Positions 8,460 to 18,064 of a stretch of 64,000 nucleotides of DNA are shown here, in pieces. The stretch is from assembly GCF_025770735.1 (NCBI RefSeq), contig NZ_JAODPB010000005.1, forward strand, positions 248,001 through 312,000. The letters are read 5' to 3'. The stretch is from Shouchella tritolerans. Lineage in GTDB: Bacteria > Bacillota > Bacilli > Bacillales > Bacillaceae_D. The notes beneath the pieces are model-generated. The model saw only the letters and a program-made list of their open reading frames with translations, was not told where the DNA came from and did no database searches. How positions within the stretch are numbered: the stretch's first letter is position 1; every line of letters starts with the position of its first letter. The position numbers and the translations under genes were made by a program.

Positions 8460-9392
8460 TTATTTTTGTAAATCGAGCCAAGCAACTTCGTCAGCAGTTA
8501 ATGTCAATGCTGCCCCTTTTGCGCAAGACTGCATTTCTTGTTGATTTTGCGGTCCAATGATCGCAGCGGTAGGGAAAGGCTGGTTTAAGACATAGGCTAA
8601 AGCGACTTCAATCGTCGTTGCCCCTTTTTGTTTTCCTAACGCTTCTGCCCGGTCATAGCGCTGCCAATTGTCGTCATTGTAAAACACACGAACCAAATCC
8701 TCATTGCTCCGGTCGTCTCGAGAAAAGCGACCGGTAAAAAATCCACGTGCTTGGGAGGACCACGAGAACACAGGCAGCTTCGTTTCCCCGTGCCATTCAA
8801 TTGCTGTGTGGTCAAGGCTAATACAGCCAGGCCAGTAAGGCTGTTGGGCTTTGGCAAGACTTAAATTGGGGCTGGAGAAAGAAAAACCAACAAGCCCATG
8901 TTTTTCAGCATATTCGTTTGCTTCGGCCAGCCGCTCTAACGACCAATTTGAACCACCAAACGCGCCTATCCGCCCTGCTTCTTTATGTTCATTAAGCCAT
9001 TCTAAAATGGCGCCGACTGGCACTGTTGGATCATCTCGGTGAAGGGCATACAATTCAACTGCATCTGTTTGCAAACGGTCTAAGCTAATTTTTAATTGTT
9101 CGGCAATGTCGTGTTTATTAATGGTATGTCCCTTTTCATTCGGGTGGCCCCCTTTGGTTAAAACATTCATTCGCGACCGGTTGCCAGCGTCAAGCCAGTT
9201 CCCAATAGCGGCCTCACTTTTGCCGCCATTGTAAATAAATGCTGTATCAATTGTATTGCCACCTATCGAAACATACTGCTCAAGAATGTTGTTAACCGAC
9301 TCCTGATGATCTGGAGAAAAATAGTCACTGCCCATTATGAGGGCGGATACAGGCTTCGCTATGCCTTCGAAAGGGATTGCTTTCATTGTCAC
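8460..9392 (-). CDS. Aldo/keto reductase
   Basis: NAD(P)H-dependent oxidoreductase of 310 residues with a TIM-barrel aldo/keto reductase pattern. The catalytic tetrad can be placed: Asp and Tyr in NTIDTAFIYNGG, Lys in LTKGGHP, His in LYALHRDDP. The start overlaps the stop of the upstream Gfo/Idh/MocA gene by four bases (ATGA), so the two are one operon and may act on the same sugar or polyol. Substrate cannot be told from sequence. Confidence 0.88.
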   Translation of the reverse strand: MTMKAIPFEGIAKPVSALIMGSDYFSPDHQESVNNILEQYVSIGGNTIDTAFIYNGGKSEAAIGNWLDAGNRSRMNVLTKGGHPNEKGHTINKHDIAEQLKISLDRLQTDAVELYALHRDDPTVPVGAILEWLNEHKEAGRIGAFGGSNWSLERLAEANEYAEKHGLVGFSFSSPNLSLAKAQQPYWPGCISLDHTAIEWHGETKLPVFSWSSQARGFFTGRFSRDDRSNEDLVRVFYNDDNWQRYDRAEALGKQKGATTIEVALAYVLNQPFPTAAIIGPQNQQEMQSCAKGAALTLTADEVAWLDLQK

Positions 9393-10387
9393 CGCTCCAC
9401 TTCTATTCGTTTTCGTTCAAGTTGTGACTTCAAGCATGCGTCTAGCACTTTCATGTTTAAAACAGCATCTTCTGCTGAAAAAGGCAACGGCTTTTCGTTG
9501 CGGACCGTTGCGGCAAACGCATCTGCCTGCAAAGCATAGTGATCCACTGCATTGCCGCTGAAGTGAGTGTGGCCATCATTCGTATACAAATCATATCCAT
9601 TTGCTTCATTTGTAAAAGCGGTTGGAATGGTGATCCTGCCTTTTGTGCCAATAATTTCGGCTTCATCACGAAATGCTGCCCACATTCCACAATCAAATGT
9701 CAGGTAGCGGCCATTCGAAAATTCGACTAACCCTGCTGCTACCATATCGACTTGGTCATGGGAATCAGGCATAAAGCTATGCACCGTCACTGCTTCCGGT
9801 TCCTCGCCAAAGACCAACCGCGCTAATGAGAGTGGATAGACGCCGACGTCATAAAGGCCGCCACCACCATATGCTCGTTTCATACGGAAATTGTCGAAAG
9901 CGCTTGCATTATTGAACGTAAATACAGCACGAATGCCGCGAATTTCGCCAATGTCGCCATTATCGATATGGGCTAATATGTGTTTGTACCGTGCTTGATA
10001 ACGGTACATAAAAGCTTCAGCGAGGACTACACGATGCTGCTTGCATGCCCTGCTCATTTCCTGGGCTTCCTCTGCATGTAAAGCAATCGGCTTTTCGCAC
10101 AGGACATGCTTTCCGGCTTCGGCAGCTTTTATGACCCACTCCTTATGCAAGTGGTTCGGCAACGGAATGTAAACGGCTTCAATTTCCTCGTCTGCCAATA
10201 ACTCTTCATAAGAGCCATACGCTGTTTTAATGCCATGCTCAGCCGCAAATGCCTGCGCTTTTTCAAGTGAACGGCTCGCTATTGCTACCACTTCGCCGCT
10301 TTCGGATGCAGCGATTCCAGGGATAATTGCTCGTTTTGCAATTGAAGCTGTCCCCAAAATGCCCCATTTCAAAGCTTCTGTATGCAA
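9389..10387 (-). CDS. Gfo/Idh/MocA-family dehydrogenase
   Basis: Oxidoreductase of 332 residues: N-terminal Rossmann fold (WGILGTASIAKRAIIPG, about 8-24), the family EKP motif (VLCEKPIAL, about 95-103) with the catalytic lysine, and a C-terminal alpha/beta substrate domain. Such enzymes act on sugars, inositols or related compounds. Overlaps the following aldo/keto reductase gene by four bases. Substrate unknown. Confidence 0.88.
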   Translation of the reverse strand: MHTEALKWGILGTASIAKRAIIPGIAASESGEVVAIASRSLEKAQAFAAEHGIKTAYGSYEELLADEEIEAVYIPLPNHLHKEWVIKAAEAGKHVLCEKPIALHAEEAQEMSRACKQHRVVLAEAFMYRYQARYKHILAHIDNGDIGEIRGIRAVFTFNNASAFDNFRMKRAYGGGGLYDVGVYPLSLARLVFGEEPEAVTVHSFMPDSHDQVDMVAAGLVEFSNGRYLTFDCGMWAAFRDEAEIIGTKGRITIPTAFTNEANGYDLYTNDGHTHFSGNAVDHYALQADAFAATVRNEKPLPFSAEDAVLNMKVLDACLKSQLERKRIEVER

Positions 10388-10489
10388 ACTGCCATTCCTC
10401 CATTTCGTACAAATCTAAAAATTCTCCACTAGCTTAGCATAAATTCATAAGCATGTGCGCCTTTCAAAGCAATGTAACCAAATTGAAAT

Positions 10490-10527
10490 AAACGTTCCAG
10501 CCACGGTTTGACGTAGCTGGAACGTTG
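10490..10527 (-). terminator. Terminator after thrS
   Basis: Ten-base perfect stem (AACGTTCCAG/CTGGAACGTT) right after the thrS stop, followed on the minus strand by a modest T-containing stretch. The weak T run lowers confidence. Confidence 0.7.
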
Positions 10528-10536
10528 ATGTAGCCT

Positions 10537-12468
10537 TTATTTTCTCGCTTCTTTGGCAATCTCGTCGACAAAGGCAGAGAGCGGTTGCGAAGAAGAGGCT
10601 TGCTCCCCATACTTGCGGACATTAACCGCTTCAGCAGCCACTTCCTTGTCGCCAAGAACGAGCATATAAGGGATTTTTTGGATTTGTGCTTCACGGATTT
10701 TATAGCCAAGCTTTTCGTCGCGGTCGTCGATCTCGACACGGACACCTGCTTGTTGCAGTTGTTCAATGACACGTTTAGCGTAATCCAGGTGGACTTCATT
10801 AGATACAGGAATCACTTGCACTTGGACAGGCGCAAGCCATGTTGGCAGCGCGCCTTTATACTCTTCCAACAAGAAAGCAACGAATCGTTCCATCGTTGAG
10901 ACAACGCCGCGGTGAACGACAACCGGACGGTGCAGCTTTCCATCTTCGCCGACATAGGTTAAATCAAAGCGTTCTGGAAGGAGAAAATCAAGCTGTACAG
11001 TCGAAAGCGTCTCTTCTTTGCCAAGGGCCGTCTTCACTTGCACATCCAATTTTGGCCCGTAAAAAGCGGCTTCACCAATTGCTTCATAGTATGGCGATCC
11101 TAATGTATCCATTGCTTCTTTTAGCATCGCTTGCGCTTTGTTCCACATGTCATCGTCATCAAAATATTTTTCCTTGTCTTCCGGGTCACGGTACGACAGC
11201 CGAAATTTATAGTCGTTCAAGCCAAAATCCTTGTACACTTCTTGGATAAGACGTACAACGCGAACGAATTCATCTTTAATTTGATCAGGGCGGCAGAAAA
11301 TGTGGGCATCGTTTAACGTCATTCCACGAACGCGCTGGAGCCCAGAAACAGCGCCTGACATTTCGTAACGGTGCATCATGCCGAGTTCAGCAATTCGCAA
11401 CGGCAATTGCCGGTAACTGCGCATATCTTGCTTATAAACCATCATATGATGGGGACAATTCATCGGCCGCAACACAAGCGTTTCATTATCCATTTCCATC
11501 GGCGGGAACATATCGTCTTGGTAATGGTCCCAGTGCCCAGATGTTTTATAGAGCTCAGAGGAACCAAGGATCGGTGTATAAACATGCTGATAGCCGAGGC
11601 GCTCCTCTTTATCAACAATGTAGCGCTCAATGATACGGCGGATCGTTGCTCCTTTTGGCAGCCATAAAGGCAACCCTTGTCCTACTTTAGGTGAAAGCGC
11701 AAAGATACCAAGTTCCTTGCCAAGCTTGCGGTGATCCCGTTCTTTTGCTTCTTCGAGCAAACGCAAATGTTCGTTTAGTTCATCTTTGTTAAAGAATGCC
11801 GTTCCGTAAATACGCTGCAACATTTTGTTTTTCGCGTCGCCGCGCCAGTAAGCTCCTGCGGTGGACAGTAACTTAAACTCCTTGATTTTATTCGTCGATG
11901 GCACATGGACGCCACGACACAAATCAAAAAATTCACCTTGTTTGTAAATCGTAACTGTTTCTTCCTCCGGAATGGCTTCGATCAACTCAAGTTTATAAGG
12001 GTCATTTATTTCTTTAAAGCGAGCAATCGCTTCCTCACGGCTCACTTCTTCGCGTATGATCTCTAAATTTTCACCAATGATTTTTTTCATTTCCTTTTCG
12101 ATCCGTGGCAAGTCTTCTGCCGTGATCGATTCGTCGGCATCGATGTCATAGTAAAAGCCGTCCTCAATGACGGGCCCTACACCCAACTTAACACCTGGAA
12201 ACAATCGCTTGACTGCTTGGGCAAGCACATGGGCTGTACTGTGCCTCATGATGTCTAATCCTTCGTCTGATCCTGTGACGACAATTTCGATGTTTCCATC
12301 TTCAGGGAGTGGCGTTTTCAAATCATACAATGTCTCGTTTAGTTTTCCAGCCAATGCTTTTTTCTTTAATCCTGGGCTAATAGAAGCAGCAATCGCTTCA
12401 GTCGTCGTTCCAATTGGAAATGATTTTACTGTTCCATCAGGAAACGTAAACGTACGTTTGTCCGTCAT
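10537..12468 (-). CDS. thrS: Threonyl-tRNA synthetase
   Basis: Class II synthetase charging tRNA-Thr. 643 residues, full length: N-terminal TGS domain ([11 protein letters not shown]), editing domain with the [10 protein letters not shown] motif and the later RGVHVPSTN, catalytic core with RPMNCPHH (zinc and ATP site), and the C-terminal anticodon domain ([16 protein letters not shown]). Expression should be governed by the T-box leader just upstream. Confidence 0.98.
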   Translation of the reverse strand: MTDKRTFTFPDGTVKSFPIGTTTEAIAASISPGLKKKALAGKLNETLYDLKTPLPEDGNIEIVVTGSDEGLDIMRHSTAHVLAQAVKRLFPGVKLGVGPVIEDGFYYDIDADESITAEDLPRIEKEMKKIIGENLEIIREEVSREEAIARFKEINDPYKLELIEAIPEEETVTIYKQGEFFDLCRGVHVPSTNKIKEFKLLSTAGAYWRGDAKNKMLQRIYGTAFFNKDELNEHLRLLEEAKERDHRKLGKELGIFALSPKVGQGLPLWLPKGATIRRIIERYIVDKEERLGYQHVYTPILGSSELYKTSGHWDHYQDDMFPPMEMDNETLVLRPMNCPHHMMVYKQDMRSYRQLPLRIAELGMMHRYEMSGAVSGLQRVRGMTLNDAHIFCRPDQIKDEFVRVVRLIQEVYKDFGLNDYKFRLSYRDPEDKEKYFDDDDMWNKAQAMLKEAMDTLGSPYYEAIGEAAFYGPKLDVQVKTALGKEETLSTVQLDFLLPERFDLTYVGEDGKLHRPVVVHRGVVSTMERFVAFLLEEYKGALPTWLAPVQVQVIPVSNEVHLDYAKRVIEQLQQAGVRVEIDDRDEKLGYKIREAQIQKIPYMLVLGDKEVAAEAVNVRKYGEQASSSQPLSAFVDEIAKEARK

Positions 12469-12494
12469 ACTTGATCTTCCTTTCGCATTAAAAT

Positions 12495-12535
12495 AAAAAA
12501 CACTCGCCCCTTAGTCGAAGGGACGAGTGTGGTTT
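12495..12535 (-). terminator. T-box regulated terminator of thrS
   Basis: Strong stem around CACTCGTCCCTT/AAGGGGCGAGTG followed by TTTTTT on the minus strand, between the T-box sequence and the thrS start. It is the conditional terminator of the leader. Confidence 0.9.
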
Positions 12536-12720
12536 CGTGGTTCCACCCTACTTACATGCTCTACATACAGATAACGGCTGCGGGCCGGCGCTGGATACTG
12601 TTATTCCCCAGGGCAGTTCAAAGGTGGTCACAATCGAGTCGCGTTTAGGGGTCCCAGCCAATGCCCCATTCTCTAAAAAACGCCTTACTTGAATGCGGTG
12701 TCCTTATCATCACTTTTCAT
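12495..12720 (-). promoter_or_regulatory. T-box leader (tRNA-Thr sensing)
   Basis: Untranslated leader of thrS. The hallmark T-box sequence AGGGTGGAACCACG is present exactly at 12536-12549 on the minus strand, next to the terminator stem. A likely specifier codon ACC (threonine) lies at 12697-12699 in the first stem-loop context GGACACCGC. Uncharged tRNA-Thr should pair at both places and switch the leader to read-through. Confidence 0.95.
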
Positions 12721-12726
12721 ACAGCC

Positions 12727-12756
12727 ATTATACAAAAACCAAAGTCCAAAAAGCAA
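12727..12756 (-). promoter_or_regulatory. Promoter of the thrS leader
   Basis: Perfect -10 TATAAT at 12727-12732 on the minus strand with TTGCTT 18 bases further upstream; the T-box leader starts a few bases downstream. Confidence 0.7.
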
Positions 12757-12776
12757 GCTTGTTCGCTGTATTTGTT

Positions 12777-13625
12777 CTAATGGCGTTCTTGCAAAGGGAA
12801 AATCGTCAGCCGCTCTTGGAAGATCGCTTGGATCGTTAAAATGACGCCATGGTCCGGTTCATCTGTAAATACATGGACATGCCCTGGAGCCATGCTGACG
12901 AGTGGGCTAATGACCATTTCAGAAAAATCAAGGCCTGTTTCAAATACAAGTTCTTGCTTTAAATAATAGGCCATTTCTTCAGCAGTCAACTCCCGGAAAT
13001 GTTCATCATAAAACGTAAACATGTCCCCATGGACGAGATAAACCATTGGCAATCGTGCAGGTGTGTTACGGATATAATGGCGCAAATTTTCAACCATGGC
13101 CTGGTAATCTTGTTCCATTAAATATTCGTCAATGGCAAGCTCGATACAATCAATTAACATTTCTCCGTATTCTTTTAGCCGGAATGTCAGAAATGGTTCG
13201 TAATAAAATGTCGTATCCGGGTTGAGGTGTGAGGCGAAGGCGTCATATAGAAATGCACGTCTATCAAAATGCGGCTTAACAGATGGGATATCATTCCGAT
13301 CCCCTTGAAGAATGGCTTGGGCAATAGCGACGATTTGCTGCTTTTCCTCCTCGTCGGTAAAATAAAAAAGGTTTTCAGCAATGTCCATTAACCATTCATC
13401 TTCCTTTGTTTCTATGACATATTCCGCAAAGATCGAGGCCAAAAAAGGATGGAACGACTCATAAAAATCGACGTCTTTGTTTTCATAACGGACTGTGATC
13501 GTCGCTTCACTGTTTTTTTCCACTGCCCCGCCAAAACCATATGGCTCATAGGTTGCCATATAGCCCCTCAATTCATCAAACAGGCGCGAGCAGTTGCCGC
13601 GCTCTTCAAAATGAATGGCAATCAC
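12777..13625 (-). CDS. ytxC: Sporulation protein YtxC
   Basis: YtxC-family protein of 282 residues, found in endospore formers next to thrS and dnaI. No catalytic motif is recognised; it is acidic with a conserved central part (FLTFRLKEY, IELAIDEYLMEQDYQ). Function is unknown beyond its sporulation link. In B. subtilis it follows dnaI directly; here mqnC lies between. Confidence 0.85.
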   Translation of the reverse strand: MIAIHFEERGNCSRLFDELRGYMATYEPYGFGGAVEKNSEATITVRYENKDVDFYESFHPFLASIFAEYVIETKEDEWLMDIAENLFYFTDEEEKQQIVAIAQAILQGDRNDIPSVKPHFDRRAFLYDAFASHLNPDTTFYYEPFLTFRLKEYGEMLIDCIELAIDEYLMEQDYQAMVENLRHYIRNTPARLPMVYLVHGDMFTFYDEHFRELTAEEMAYYLKQELVFETGLDFSEMVISPLVSMAPGHVHVFTDEPDHGVILTIQAIFQERLTIFPLQERH

Positions 13626-13730
13626 GCATGACTCCCCCTAACATATCAAAACCTTACCTAAAGCTCACTAGAAGCCAGACAGGCTTACTATCAATTTATG
13701 TTGGTGGCTCAAAAACATGCTAATTGCATA

Positions 13731-13759
13731 GAAAAAAGCTCCGGAGTCGCTCCGGAGCA
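13731..13759 (-). terminator. Terminator after mqnC
   Basis: Eight-base stem GCTCCGGA/TCCGGAGC followed by TTTTTT on the minus strand, directly after the mqnC stop. It separates mqnC from ytxC. Confidence 0.9.
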
Positions 13760-13765
13760 AACGGG

Positions 13766-14878
13766 TCAATTTTGCATGATAAAGTCTTTCTCAACGTTTT
13801 CATTTTCTGAAAACGTCCGTAATATCTCATATTTTGTGTTACGTTGGGCTGGTATTTTTCCCGCTTCACGAATCAATTTAAGCGTCAAGTTTGAATTGAC
13901 TTTGTGTGTCGTATTTGCAGCAGAGACTACATTTTCTTCCATCATTGTGCTACCAAAATCGTTACAGCCAAAATGAAGCGATTTTTTGCCGACTTCAGGC
14001 CCCATTGTCACCCAGGAAGATTGGAAATTGGCGATATTATCTAGGAAAATCCTTGAAATCGCTACGTTTTTCAAATAATCTTCTGGCGTCAATTTTTTCA
14101 GCCTTCTCAACCCTGTATTTTCCGGTTGTAGCAGCCAGGAAATGAAAGCCGTAAAGCATTGTGTCTCGTCTTGGGCATCACGAACGCGCTGCAAATGCAA
14201 GGCCCGTTCTTCAAACGATTCACCAAAGCCAATGACCATTGTTGCCGTACCAAACATGCCGACTTTTTTCGCTGTCTTCATCGCATCAAGCCACTGATCG
14301 GCCGTTACTTTTAAGCGGCTGACGCGCATCCGTGTCTCTTCAGTCAAAATTTCAGCGCCTCCGCCTGGCATACTGTCAAGACCCGCTTTATGGAGTTCCC
14401 GAAGTACGTCTTCAATCGACATGTCCATTACTTCAGCGATTTTCCAAATTTCCGCAGGGGAAAAGGAGTGCATCCAAATATCTGGAAAGCGTTCTTTAAT
14501 GCCTTTTAGCAAGTTTGTATAATAATCAAGCTTTAAATTAGGGTTGGTTCCGCCCTGCATTAATATTTCTGTTCCGCCAACATCTTGTGTTTCCTTGATT
14601 TTTTGAAAAATGACTTCGTCATCAAGAACGTAGCCATCTTTATGGTTAGGCGGTCTGTAAAAGGCGCAAAACGAACAATATGTATCGCAAAAGTTCGTGT
14701 AGTTTACATTGCGACCGATCACAAATGTCGTTATTGGCTCAGGGTGCCATTTTTTCATAATCGTATCAGCTGCTTTGCCAAGTTTATCGAGATCGTCGCT
14801 CTCGTAAAGCTTAACGGCATCGGCCATCGAAATGCGCTCGCCGTTTACTGCCCGTTCTAATATGGCATCTATGCTCAT
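13766..14878 (-). CDS. mqnC: Cyclic dehypoxanthinyl futalosine synthase (menaquinone biosynthesis)
   Basis: Radical SAM enzyme of the futalosine route to menaquinone; cyclises dehypoxanthinyl futalosine. The cluster motif CxxxCxxC is seen as CDTYCSFC (about residues 59-66), followed by FYRPPNHKDGY typical of MqnC. The frame is open upstream to 14956, but the ATG at 14878 follows a GGGGGT site and begins MSIDAILERA, giving 370 residues. B. subtilis uses the classical men route instead, so this gene marks the lineage. It interrupts the dnaI-ytxC-thrS order. Confidence 0.93.
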   Translation of the reverse strand: MSIDAILERAVNGERISMADAVKLYESDDLDKLGKAADTIMKKWHPEPITTFVIGRNVNYTNFCDTYCSFCAFYRPPNHKDGYVLDDEVIFQKIKETQDVGGTEILMQGGTNPNLKLDYYTNLLKGIKERFPDIWMHSFSPAEIWKIAEVMDMSIEDVLRELHKAGLDSMPGGGAEILTEETRMRVSRLKVTADQWLDAMKTAKKVGMFGTATMVIGFGESFEERALHLQRVRDAQDETQCFTAFISWLLQPENTGLRRLKKLTPEDYLKNVAISRIFLDNIANFQSSWVTMGPEVGKKSLHFGCNDFGSTMMEENVVSAANTTHKVNSNLTLKLIREAGKIPAQRNTKYEILRTFSENENVEKDFIMQN

Positions 14879-14944
14879 TGTTGTACCCCCAAGCACAAGT
14901 AATCTAGTATTCTTTATACATCGTACCATAGTTATCCTTAAACA

Positions 14945-15080
14945 TCCAATGAGCAAGCCCTGCTCTCAAACCTCACATACGTCGTCGTTCGCCTAGCTTA
15001 TGACCCCTGTACTATCCGCATTTCCGCTCGCCTGACAAGCATCCTCTCCCCGCCTGAGCGATGTTGTCGAAAAATCGACA
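14945..15080 (+). repeat. Dispersed intergenic repeat, diverged copy
   Basis: The stretch reads CATACGTCGTCGTTCGCCTAG ... ATGACCCC(C)TGT..CTATCCGCAT ... GACAAGCAT ... GTTGTCGA, which parallels, with substitutions and small gaps, the reverse complement of 20346-20495. Its GTTGTCGA end abuts the dnaI terminator hairpin. No coding potential seen. Confidence 0.6.
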
Positions 15081-15084
15081 ATAT

Positions 15085-15115
15085 AAAAACCGGCGCTACA
15101 TACCGCGCCGGTTTT
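15085..15115 (-). terminator. Terminator overlapping the dnaI stop
   Basis: Stem AAAACCGGCGCG/CGCCGGTTTT followed by T residues on the minus strand. The upstream arm lies inside the last dnaI codons. Confidence 0.85.
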
Positions 15116-16025
15116 CTCCGCCAACTTCTACGAATGTGGTAAAATGCTTGATCCTTTCCATAATCCGTTTTGCTTTTAGCCGTTCGATCCCGCCTTTTTC
15201 CGAATAGGCAAGCTGCTCTTCTAACTCATCGTAATCGTAATTTGAAGTAAACAACGTTGGCAGTTTCTCAGCCATTCTGTACTGAAGAATTGGGCCTAAA
15301 ACTTCGTCACGGGTCCAAGCGGTTGTTGTCTCTGCTCCAATGTCATCTAGCATCAGTACAGGGGCTTTTCGGACAGCTTCCAGCTTTTCTTGAAAGGATC
15401 CATCGCCAATGGCTTGCTTCATTTCCCTAAAGAAGTCAGGTGTATAGATCAAATAGGATTGGATGTTTTTTGCTTTTAATTCATTTGCAATAGCCCCTAA
15501 CAAATACGTCTTTCCTACACCAAATTTTCCGTATAAGTATAGGCCCTTGCCCTTTTCTCCTGGATTAGCTGATAAAGCAAATTCAAGCCCTTCACTTAGC
15601 GCCTCTGCCCGTTCCTCATTTTGTTCCATATCGTCAAACGTAGCTTTAAGGATATCTTTAGGAATATAAAGCGACTGGATTAGCTCTAGTTTCGCTTGTT
15701 CTGCCTCTTGCTCCCGTTTCAGTTGGCATCGGCTATAAGAAATCTCAATGCTGCCTCTCTCTGTATAAAGCAACGGTTGAAATCCTTTCATCATATTCGG
15801 GCAATGGTCTAACCCGGGGCACGTTTGGCAGTTCCCTCGTTCCTTTTTAAACTCGTATAGTTTGCTAAGGGCACGGTCGATCATCGAGCGGGTTACGTCA
15901 GGATGCTCTTGCAAAAAGGCTTGTACAATCGCGCTATCTAGCAGCTCCTGCCTTTGGCGCTCAATCCGTTTTTGCAGGCGCCCATCCTGGTCAAAAGCTT
16001 TTAGCGCCTGTTCTATTGATTCCAT
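15096..16025 (-). CDS. dnaI: Primosomal protein DnaI (helicase loader ATPase)
   Basis: AAA+ loader that places the replicative helicase on DNA with DnaB and DnaD. 309 residues: N-terminal helicase-binding domain with zinc ligands (CQTCPGLDHC, about 61-70), then the ATPase with Walker A GKFGVGKTYL (about 166-175) and Walker B PVLMLDDIG. The start lies within the end of dnaB (13-base overlap), so the two are coupled. Confidence 0.96.
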   Translation of the reverse strand: MESIEQALKAFDQDGRLQKRIERQRQELLDSAIVQAFLQEHPDVTRSMIDRALSKLYEFKKERGNCQTCPGLDHCPNMMKGFQPLLYTERGSIEISYSRCQLKREQEAEQAKLELIQSLYIPKDILKATFDDMEQNEERAEALSEGLEFALSANPGEKGKGLYLYGKFGVGKTYLLGAIANELKAKNIQSYLIYTPDFFREMKQAIGDGSFQEKLEAVRKAPVLMLDDIGAETTTAWTRDEVLGPILQYRMAEKLPTLFTSNYDYDELEEQLAYSEKGGIERLKAKRIMERIKHFTTFVEVGGENRRGM

Positions 16026-17455
16026 TCGCTCTCATCCTTTTTTTCCCTTAGTCGTTTTCGTTCCTCCATTAATGCAGCAATCCGTTTTTTTGACTCTGTT
16101 TGAGTTACGCTTGTTTTTGATTCAGTCGCTTCACCCACAGCGCTAGCTTGTTTGCCTTCTTGACTAATCCCCTTTTCTTGCTCAGCCATTAGCCACTTCG
16201 GTAGTTTGTCTTGGCGCGCGTTTCGCTTATACGTTTGCCGCGGCGATGCATTGGCCTGTTTTTGTTTGTCTTCCTTCACAAGCCCCATAGCGCCTGGCAC
16301 CGTTTTTACTTTTTTTCGCTTCCAATGGCCAGCAATTTTCAACATAAAGGCGCGGGAAAGCTTCATATCATGTTGGAATAGGACATAATCAATCAGTACG
16401 TTCGCCACACCTGGATGCAATTTATAATCAACGATGAGTTCTTCAATCAAGCGGGCATCGGCTGGAGAAACCGCTGCCCCTTCTTGGCGCATTTCCAAGA
16501 GTGTCATTGGCGGTGTTTGCTCGTAAAATTGGATGGACCGTTCCTCTTCTGTTTGCGGCTCTTTCGTCATCGTTCGCGCCGTCTGCGGCTGTGTTTTTAA
16601 ACCAAGCGCAGGCGGTTTTGTGCCATTTTCAAGGCGGTACCACTCTTTGATCGTTTTTCGTAAATCGTCTTCATCCAACATGTCGCCTCGAGAAGCTTGC
16701 TCAACTAAATTCGCCATTGTTAACGGCTCAACTTGGTAAACAAAAGCGAGTTTTTTGATCAAGTCAATCAATCGATCAGTCAACACTTCTGGCGGGACAA
16801 TAAAGCTAGACAACGCTTGTTTCATTAATTCAATGTCAAAATCATCAAAGTGAAGACCGTTGCTGTCCTTGCCGATCAGCGCCTCCCCATTTGCTCCTTT
16901 CAATGCGCCGTCTTGTTCGTTCATTAACGCCGGCTGCATCTCCGAGTGAGTTAAAGAGGTAAACACACTGGAAAAGGATTCGGTCACTTCTTCAAACTCG
17001 CTACTGTCCAACACGGGCAGTGCAAAGCGTTCCCTTACCGCCCGGTATCCTTGTTTGCCTAGCCTGTTATACAAAAAAACGCTAAGAACATCGTCTCGAA
17101 AAAAACGATGTGGTTTCATTGGCGGCTGTAATTCATACATAAAAAAGCGGACGTCGTCTGTTTTTTTTCGGTATGTCCTGAGCAAATCAATCGCTTCTAG
17201 TTTTTTCCGCGCTTCAAGCAGCTTAGGCAAACTCAAGTCAAGGAGGACGCTAAGTTGATGGTGAGTATGGATATCGCCTTGGTACTTTCCCGAAGGAAGC
17301 TGCGATTTCAAACTATTGTACAGGCCAACTGCTTCTGTGCCAATCAAAGGCTGATACAAAAGGGTAAGTACATGGCTGTCCATGTCTGTGATAAAATCGG
17401 CCAGCCGCACTGTGTACTGGTCTACAGGAAGAACTTCTTTCCAATGCCAAGGCAT
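16013..17455 (-). CDS. dnaB: Replication initiation / membrane attachment protein DnaB
   Basis: Firmicute DnaB (not the helicase), a helicase co-loader. 480 residues beginning MPWHWKEVLPVDQY, like the B. subtilis protein, with two DnaB/DnaD-type domains; the second contains ARLIEELIVDYKLHPGVANVLIDYVL. The C-terminal tail is Lys/Gln/Glu-rich and low complexity. Upstream is nrdR with a terminator between them. Confidence 0.95.
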   Translation of the reverse strand: MPWHWKEVLPVDQYTVRLADFITDMDSHVLTLLYQPLIGTEAVGLYNSLKSQLPSGKYQGDIHTHHQLSVLLDLSLPKLLEARKKLEAIDLLRTYRKKTDDVRFFMYELQPPMKPHRFFRDDVLSVFLYNRLGKQGYRAVRERFALPVLDSSEFEEVTESFSSVFTSLTHSEMQPALMNEQDGALKGANGEALIGKDSNGLHFDDFDIELMKQALSSFIVPPEVLTDRLIDLIKKLAFVYQVEPLTMANLVEQASRGDMLDEDDLRKTIKEWYRLENGTKPPALGLKTQPQTARTMTKEPQTEEERSIQFYEQTPPMTLLEMRQEGAAVSPADARLIEELIVDYKLHPGVANVLIDYVLFQHDMKLSRAFMLKIAGHWKRKKVKTVPGAMGLVKEDKQKQANASPRQTYKRNARQDKLPKWLMAEQEKGISQEGKQASAVGEATESKTSVTQTESKKRIAALMEERKRLREKKDESEWNQ

Positions 17456-17474
17456 GGCCCTTATCCCCTTTCGC

Positions 17475-17513
17475 TAAAAAAGAGCTTAAAACGCCCATGC
17501 GTTTATAGCTCCT
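17475..17513 (-). terminator. Terminator after nrdR
   Basis: Imperfect stem GGAGCTATAAACGC with GCGTTTTAAGCTC on the minus strand, followed by TTTTTT. It lies between the nrdR stop and the dnaB start. Confidence 0.75.
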
Positions 17514-17514
17514 T

Positions 17515-17970
17515 TTAATTTTTATTCATTAACTCAGTCAATTCTTTTATAAATACATTGATGTCTTTAAACTGTCTGTATACAGAAGCAAAACGAACGT
17601 AAGCAACATCGTCGACTTTCGCTAGCCGTTCCATGACGAGTTCGCCCACATCCTGGCTTCGCACTTCTTGTTTCCCTTCATTGCGAAGCGTGCGCTCCAC
17701 GTCCAATACCATTTCTTCAAGCGTTTCAAGGGGAACGGGGCGTTTCTCACAGGCACGCACAAGGCCGCGTAGCATTTTATCGCTGCTAAATTCCTCCCGC
17801 ATACCGTCTTTTTTAATAATGAGAAGAGGCCGTTCTTCCACTGTCTCATAAGTGGTAAAACGCTGTAAACATTTTTCGCACTCCCGCCTCCGTTTGATCG
17901 AGCGGCTTTCATCACTTGGCCTGGAATCGAGCACTCTTGTTCCGTTATGCTGACATTTGGGACAGCGCAT
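17515..17970 (-). CDS. nrdR: Transcriptional repressor NrdR
   Basis: Nucleotide-sensing repressor of ribonucleotide reductase genes. The N-terminal zinc ribbon (MRCPKCQH..., then CEKC) is followed by an ATP-cone domain ([19 protein letters not shown]). The ATG at 17970 follows GGAG by nine bases and gives 151 residues, the family length; an in-frame start 15 bases upstream is less likely. Adjacent to dnaB as in B. subtilis. Confidence 0.95.
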   Translation of the reverse strand: MRCPKCQHNGTRVLDSRPSDESRSIKRRRECEKCLQRFTTYETVEERPLLIIKKDGMREEFSSDKMLRGLVRACEKRPVPLETLEEMVLDVERTLRNEGKQEVRSQDVGELVMERLAKVDDVAYVRFASVYRQFKDINVFIKELTELMNKN

Positions 17971-18064
17971 TGCAATCATCTCCATCTGTGCCCAAAGGAC
18001 GTGAATACCAAAATGAAATTGGTTTCTTCTATCATATAAAAAAAGGGCGCCTGTGGCAAGCCTC

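Noticed and set aside
7916-8560. Open frame of 214 codons on the plus strand
   Set aside because: Antisense to the carboxypeptidase gene, whose three catalytic motifs are clear; no start site or recognisable product.
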